Part shown: positions 60,872 through 64,000 of the stretch, one piece after another
How the letters are laid out: every line of letters starts with the position of its first letter
Numbering within the stretch: the first letter of the stretch is position 1
DNA from: an uncultured Flavobacteriaceae bacterium
GTDB taxonomy: Bacteria > Bacteroidota > Bacteroidia > Flavobacteriales > Flavobacteriaceae
Length of the DNA stretch: 64,000 nucleotides
Direction of reading: 5' to 3'
Assembly: GCA_947500435.1 (NCBI GenBank)
Contig: CANMRV010000005.1
Coordinates: 575,492-639,491 of the forward strand
Notes under the pieces: model-generated
The model's database searches: none
Told to the model about the DNA's origin: nothing
The model's input: only the letters and a program-made list of their open reading frames with translations
Position numbers and translations under genes: made by a program

Positions 60872-62365
60872 TTAAACTTGGTATGCGGGCAGCTTGAAAA
60901 TAAAAGAACTACCCTCTTTTGGCTTACTTAATACGGTAATTGTGGTATCGTGTAATTCCATAATCTTTTTCACAATGGCAAGACCTAATCCCGACCCTTG
61001 TTTTTTAGCGCTTTTATCAACTTGCTTGTAACGGTCAAAAATAAAGGGTTGCTCGTTTACAGGAATTCCAGTTCCAGTATCCGTTATATTTATTTCAACA
61101 TTTTTCCCTTTTTTATATAATGAAAGTGTAACCTTACCTTTTGGTTCAGTGTACTTTATAGCATTTTCAATAAGATTTTGTAGCGCCCTTTCTACTAAAC
61201 TTACATCAGCAAAAACCATATTGTTTTCCTTTGGATTATCCAACTTCAATTCTATTTGCTTTTGCTCGGCGATTACCTTGAACTTTGCAATAAGATCATG
61301 CGAAAGCTCTGTAATTGAAAAAGGCTCTTTAACTGGTGTAACTTGTTCAGCCTCCAATTTCGAATATTCAAATAACTGGTTGATGAGTTTTGAGAGCTTA
61401 TCTACGTTGTCGTGTGTGATTTGAAGGTATTCTTGTTTTTCTGTTTCGGAAAGTGAGTCCCTTTTTATTTGAAGTGTTTCAATATACCCTTTCAAAATAG
61501 CCAACGGTGTTCTCAAATCGTGCGAGACGTTAGCAATCAATTCCCTACGTAATAAATCAACTGATTGCATTTTATCAATATTCCCTGTAATGGTATCCGC
61601 CATTTCATTAAAGGAATTTGCGAATATTGAGATGTCAGACGAATCAGGATTCTCAATGCGAGCAGTTAAGTCTCCCTCACTAAAGCGACGTACTGTACTC
61701 GTAATCACACGAAGGTTTTTGGTTAAAAACCAAATAGCCAAAAGTCCGATAATAGCAGCAAATATGGTGGTTAACAAAGTTGCTCCCAATCCAAGTCTCG
61801 CAAAGTATTGTCCCATCAAGGTACTACTGACTTCTTGAAATTTTTTCCCTGCAAGCACAATGTAAACAAACCCACTTCTTCCATCCACTGAATAAGGTGC
61901 TGCGGAAAATATTTTTTGCTCCTCAGGGGATCTTGGATCATCCCCTAAAATGAAATTCTCTCCTTTATCGGCAATAAATGATTCGATAGGTGCTAAAGAA
62001 ACACTCTTGGTAGCATCTTTATCGTTGGGATCTAGGACTACGGAATAGAGGATTTCACCACGGTCATTCAAAAGATACACCTCTATACCTCGATTAACGG
62101 CCATCATATCATGCATTAAATCACCGAAAAGTGGCTTATTAACGCTTCCATCTTCTAAAAATGGAGAAGCATTTTGAAACTTCTCAGCAATAACGTGATT
62201 GGCAACATCTGCATTAAGACGCTGCGTAGTCTCTTGATTGTGTTTATTTGCAAAATACCCAGTTATGCCAACATAGGATATTCCCATCATAACTACTAGC
62301 AAAATAAAGGCCAGCCAGAGTTTCTTGACTAATTTTGGAGTCAGTGTTTTTGGTGTCGTACTCAT
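60872..62365 (-). CDS. Sensor histidine kinase
   Basis: A 497-residue membrane kinase: helix about 14-36, extracytoplasmic sensor 37-190, second helix about 193-215, HAMP 216-268 (SEGDLTARI), HisKA with the phospho-accepting H282 (ANVSHDLRTPLAI), and HATPase with NLIENAIKYTEP, DTGTGIP and GSGLGLAIVKK. It overlaps the response regulator gene by four bases. The signal is unknown. Confidence 0.95.
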   Translation of the reverse strand: MSTTPKTLTPKLVKKLWLAFILLVVMMGISYVGITGYFANKHNQETTQRLNADVANHVIAEKFQNASPFLEDGSVNKPLFGDLMHDMMAVNRGIEVYLLNDRGEILYSVVLDPNDKDATKSVSLAPIESFIADKGENFILGDDPRSPEEQKIFSAAPYSVDGRSGFVYIVLAGKKFQEVSSTLMGQYFARLGLGATLLTTIFAAIIGLLAIWFLTKNLRVITSTVRRFSEGDLTARIENPDSSDISIFANSFNEMADTITGNIDKMQSVDLLRRELIANVSHDLRTPLAILKGYIETLQIKRDSLSETEKQEYLQITHDNVDKLSKLINQLFEYSKLEAEQVTPVKEPFSITELSHDLIAKFKVIAEQKQIELKLDNPKENNMVFADVSLVERALQNLIENAIKYTEPKGKVTLSLYKKGKNVEINITDTGTGIPVNEQPFIFDRYKQVDKSAKKQGSGLGLAIVKKIMELHDTTITVLSKPKEGSSFIFKLPAYQV

Positions 62366-63060
62366 ACAGCGATATCTTCGTTAAACTTATAACCTACGCC
62401 CCAAGTGGTTAAGATATAGGTGGGGTTTGCCATATCTGACTCGATTTTAGCCCGTAATCTATTGATATGAGAATTTACAGTATGCTCATAACCTTCAAAA
62501 TTATATCCCCAAATCATATCTAACAATTCCGTCCTACTATAATTTCTACCAGGGTTAGAAGCCATTAACACCAAAAGTTCAAACTCTTTAGGGGATAATT
62601 CTACTTTTTTATCATCTAAAACCACTTTTCTGCGATCAATATCTATGAGGAGGCCCTCAGCGGAAATCGCCGAAGAATTCTGTTTTTCAACTTTAGCAGA
62701 ATCAGTTCTGCGCATTACAGCTTTAACCCGGGCTAATAATTCCCTGATGCTAAATGGTTTTGTGATATAATCATCAGCTCCCATTTCCAAACCTAAAACC
62801 CTATCGATTTCCTCCGATTTCGCTGTAAGCATGATTATGGGAGTATTCTTTTTCTCGCGAAGCTTTTTGCAAATAGTAACACCATCCATGGTTGGCAGGG
62901 TAAGATCTAGTAAAATAAGATCATAGTCGTTCTCCAAAGCCATTTGGAGCCCAACTTCTCCATCCATTGCTTTTGCAGTAGCGTAAATAAGGTCGGTGAG
63001 ATGTATTTCCAGCAATTTTATGATTTCTGGATCATCTTCTATGATAAGTATTTGCTTCAT
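62362..63060 (-). CDS. OmpR-family response regulator
   Basis: A 232-residue regulator: receiver domain 1-118 with acidic pocket E8-D9-D10, phosphorylation site D52 (LLDLTLPTMDG), conserved T/K (TAKSEE; DYITKPF), and a winged-helix DNA-binding domain from about 130 (ELSPKEFELLVLMASNPGRNYSRTELLDMIWG, HTVNSHINRLRAKIE). Its partner kinase is directly downstream. It is divergent from the large secreted-protein gene, 236 bases away. Confidence 0.95.
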   Translation of the reverse strand: MKQILIIEDDPEIIKLLEIHLTDLIYATAKAMDGEVGLQMALENDYDLILLDLTLPTMDGVTICKKLREKKNTPIIMLTAKSEEIDRVLGLEMGADDYITKPFSIRELLARVKAVMRRTDSAKVEKQNSSAISAEGLLIDIDRRKVVLDDKKVELSPKEFELLVLMASNPGRNYSRTELLDMIWGYNFEGYEHTVNSHINRLRAKIESDMANPTYILTTWGVGYKFNEDIAV

Positions 63061-63296
63061 AATTAATTAGGTTACGAAAGAAGTTAAAAAGTATCACATA
63101 AACATCACGGCCAATTCAAAAAAGATAAAAAGCAGTATTTATCCTCTAAACTGCCTTATACATTGATGTTGCCCTAAGGCATAACTAGGAACTAGTCGAA
63201 AATATCACAAAATCCTAACAGGATTAATTTTAAAGTTTATGATTTTGTGACCTTTCACAGATAATATATGGCTTAGTTTGTTTAATAATCTAAAAA

Positions 63297-64000
63297 ATGA
63301 AAAAGATGAAAAAAAAATTACTTTTAAACGAATTCGCAAATGACAAATCGGCTCGAGTGAAGTGGTCGATGTTCGCACTTGCGTTTTTCAGCTTGTTTGT
63401 CGGACAATATATGTCCGCACAAGATACTACTATAATGGTAGATGGCGGTACATTGAATGAAGACCCATTCCACTTATGTGTTGGTGATGGTGAGGCTGAT
63501 AATGTAAGTAAAGTAAGTGTTGAAGGTGCTGTCGGTCCAAACTCTCAATGGGTGGTTACTGATGAAGAAGGTAAGATTTTAGGTCTTCCACCAGCACCAG
63601 AGGCAGTAAACTTTGATGGAGCAGGAGCAGGAGTATGTCTGATCTGGCACTTGAGTTATGCCGATGGTCTTGAAGGATTGGAGCCTGGCAACAACGCCCT
63701 TAAAGATTTAGTGGGAACCTATGATTTATCCGATGACAATGTACGTGTTTACAGAAGTCAACCAGAAGCTGGTGAACTAGTAGGTGGACCTTTTGCATTC
63801 GATATAGATGGAACTCCTGACATGGTATCCGGACTATCACTTAGTGGTGACCGTTCAGGGACCAATAGAACCTTTGTAATTACGGATGACCAAGGAAAGA
63901 TCTTAGGTCTTCCTCCAACGCTAGAAGCAGTAGAAGGAGTAAACTTCGACGGAGCCGGGGCCGGAACATGTTTGATCTGGTATTTAAGATATGAAGATGG
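63297..64000 (+). CDS. Large secreted repeat protein, N-terminal part (runs off the window)
   Basis: The frame starts at ATG 63297 and is open to the last base, at least 234 residues. A long basic signal region (1-41, ending near YMSAQ) is followed by acidic repeats. GKILGLPP, then NFDGAGAG-CLIW-L-Y, occurs twice, with the DNA period exactly 324 bases (108 residues). Glycine, aspartate and conserved Cys-Leu-Ile-Trp in each unit suggest an extracellular beta repeat. Possibly a T9SS-exported adhesin; the C-terminus is not visible. Confidence 0.8.
   Translation, partial: MKKMKKKLLLNEFANDKSARVKWSMFALAFFSLFVGQYMSAQDTTIMVDGGTLNEDPFHLCVGDGEADNVSKVSVEGAVGPNSQWVVTDEEGKILGLPPAPEAVNFDGAGAGVCLIWHLSYADGLEGLEPGNNALKDLVGTYDLSDDNVRVYRSQPEAGELVGGPFAFDIDGTPDMVSGLSLSGDRSGTNRTFVITDDQGKILGLPPTLEAVEGVNFDGAGAGTCLIWYLRYED

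Overview
The window reads as a chromosome segment of a marine-type flavobacterium (Bacteroidota, probably Flavobacteriaceae). The grounds are a fused lpxC/fabZ gene beside lpxD and lpxA, DUF4249 paired with a CarboxypepD_reg-type TonB receptor, DUF6090, DUF2807 and DUF4097 proteins, TAnnTTTG-like promoter elements, no clear Shine-Dalgarno pattern, and AT-rich intergenic DNA. I saw no rRNA, tRNA or CRISPR array.

Layout. 1-6 kb: lipid A and translation genes (end of an HD hydrolase, lpxD, lpxC/fabZ, lpxA, efp, a second LpxD-like gene, sucD). 6-13 kb: an M16 peptidase lipoprotein, fabG, a membrane VWA protein and a prohibitin-like protein. 12.8-23 kb: a complete histidine operon behind an attenuator with a 17-codon leader peptide, in the order hisG-GNAT-hisD-hisC-hisB-hisH-GNAT-S23-hisA-DinB-hisF-racemase-hisIE. 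The extra genes and several hairpin repeats sit between the his genes. 23-27 kb (minus strand): an ECF sigma factor, its probable anti-sigma factor, a DUF4097 protein, an outer-membrane barrel and a DUF2807 lipoprotein. 27-38 kb: assorted genes (ArsR regulator, PAP2 phosphatase, DUF899, EthD, alpha/beta hydrolase, a 1064-residue AsmA protein, TPR protein). 38.4-52.1 kb: an accessory island of 15 genes, all on the minus strand, in small blocks separated by long imperfect palindromes with GCCCAAC / GTTGGGC-like ends. It looks like an integron-type cassette array without a visible integrase and has been hit by an IS1182-family element. 52-64 kb: TonB receptor plus DUF4249, DUF418, DUF1853, a VWA/MoxR-like ATPase pair, a two-component system, and the start of a large repeat-containing secreted protein.

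Regulation visible in the sequence. Two ECF circuits can be read directly. Sites WTGCAAC-N17-GTCT precede the sigma gene at 27 kb, the barrel gene at 24.8 kb and the TonB receptor at 52.4 kb. Sites TTTTGTAACA-N15-TATCAAA precede the sigma gene at 44.2 kb and two SRPBCC genes beside it. The his operon has a transcription attenuator, and an ArsR-family gene shares a TCGTnTAT-type inverted repeat with the adjacent PAP2 gene.

Repeats. Strictly heptad-phased arrays (units such as AGTACAA and GGTACGA) occur in at least eight intergenic places, often as two facing arms of a hairpin. One such pair encloses an S23/IVP four-helix-bundle gene, which resembles an rRNA intervening sequence placed in the his operon. 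A second, GC-rich repeat family occurs four times, twice fused to the heptad arrays.
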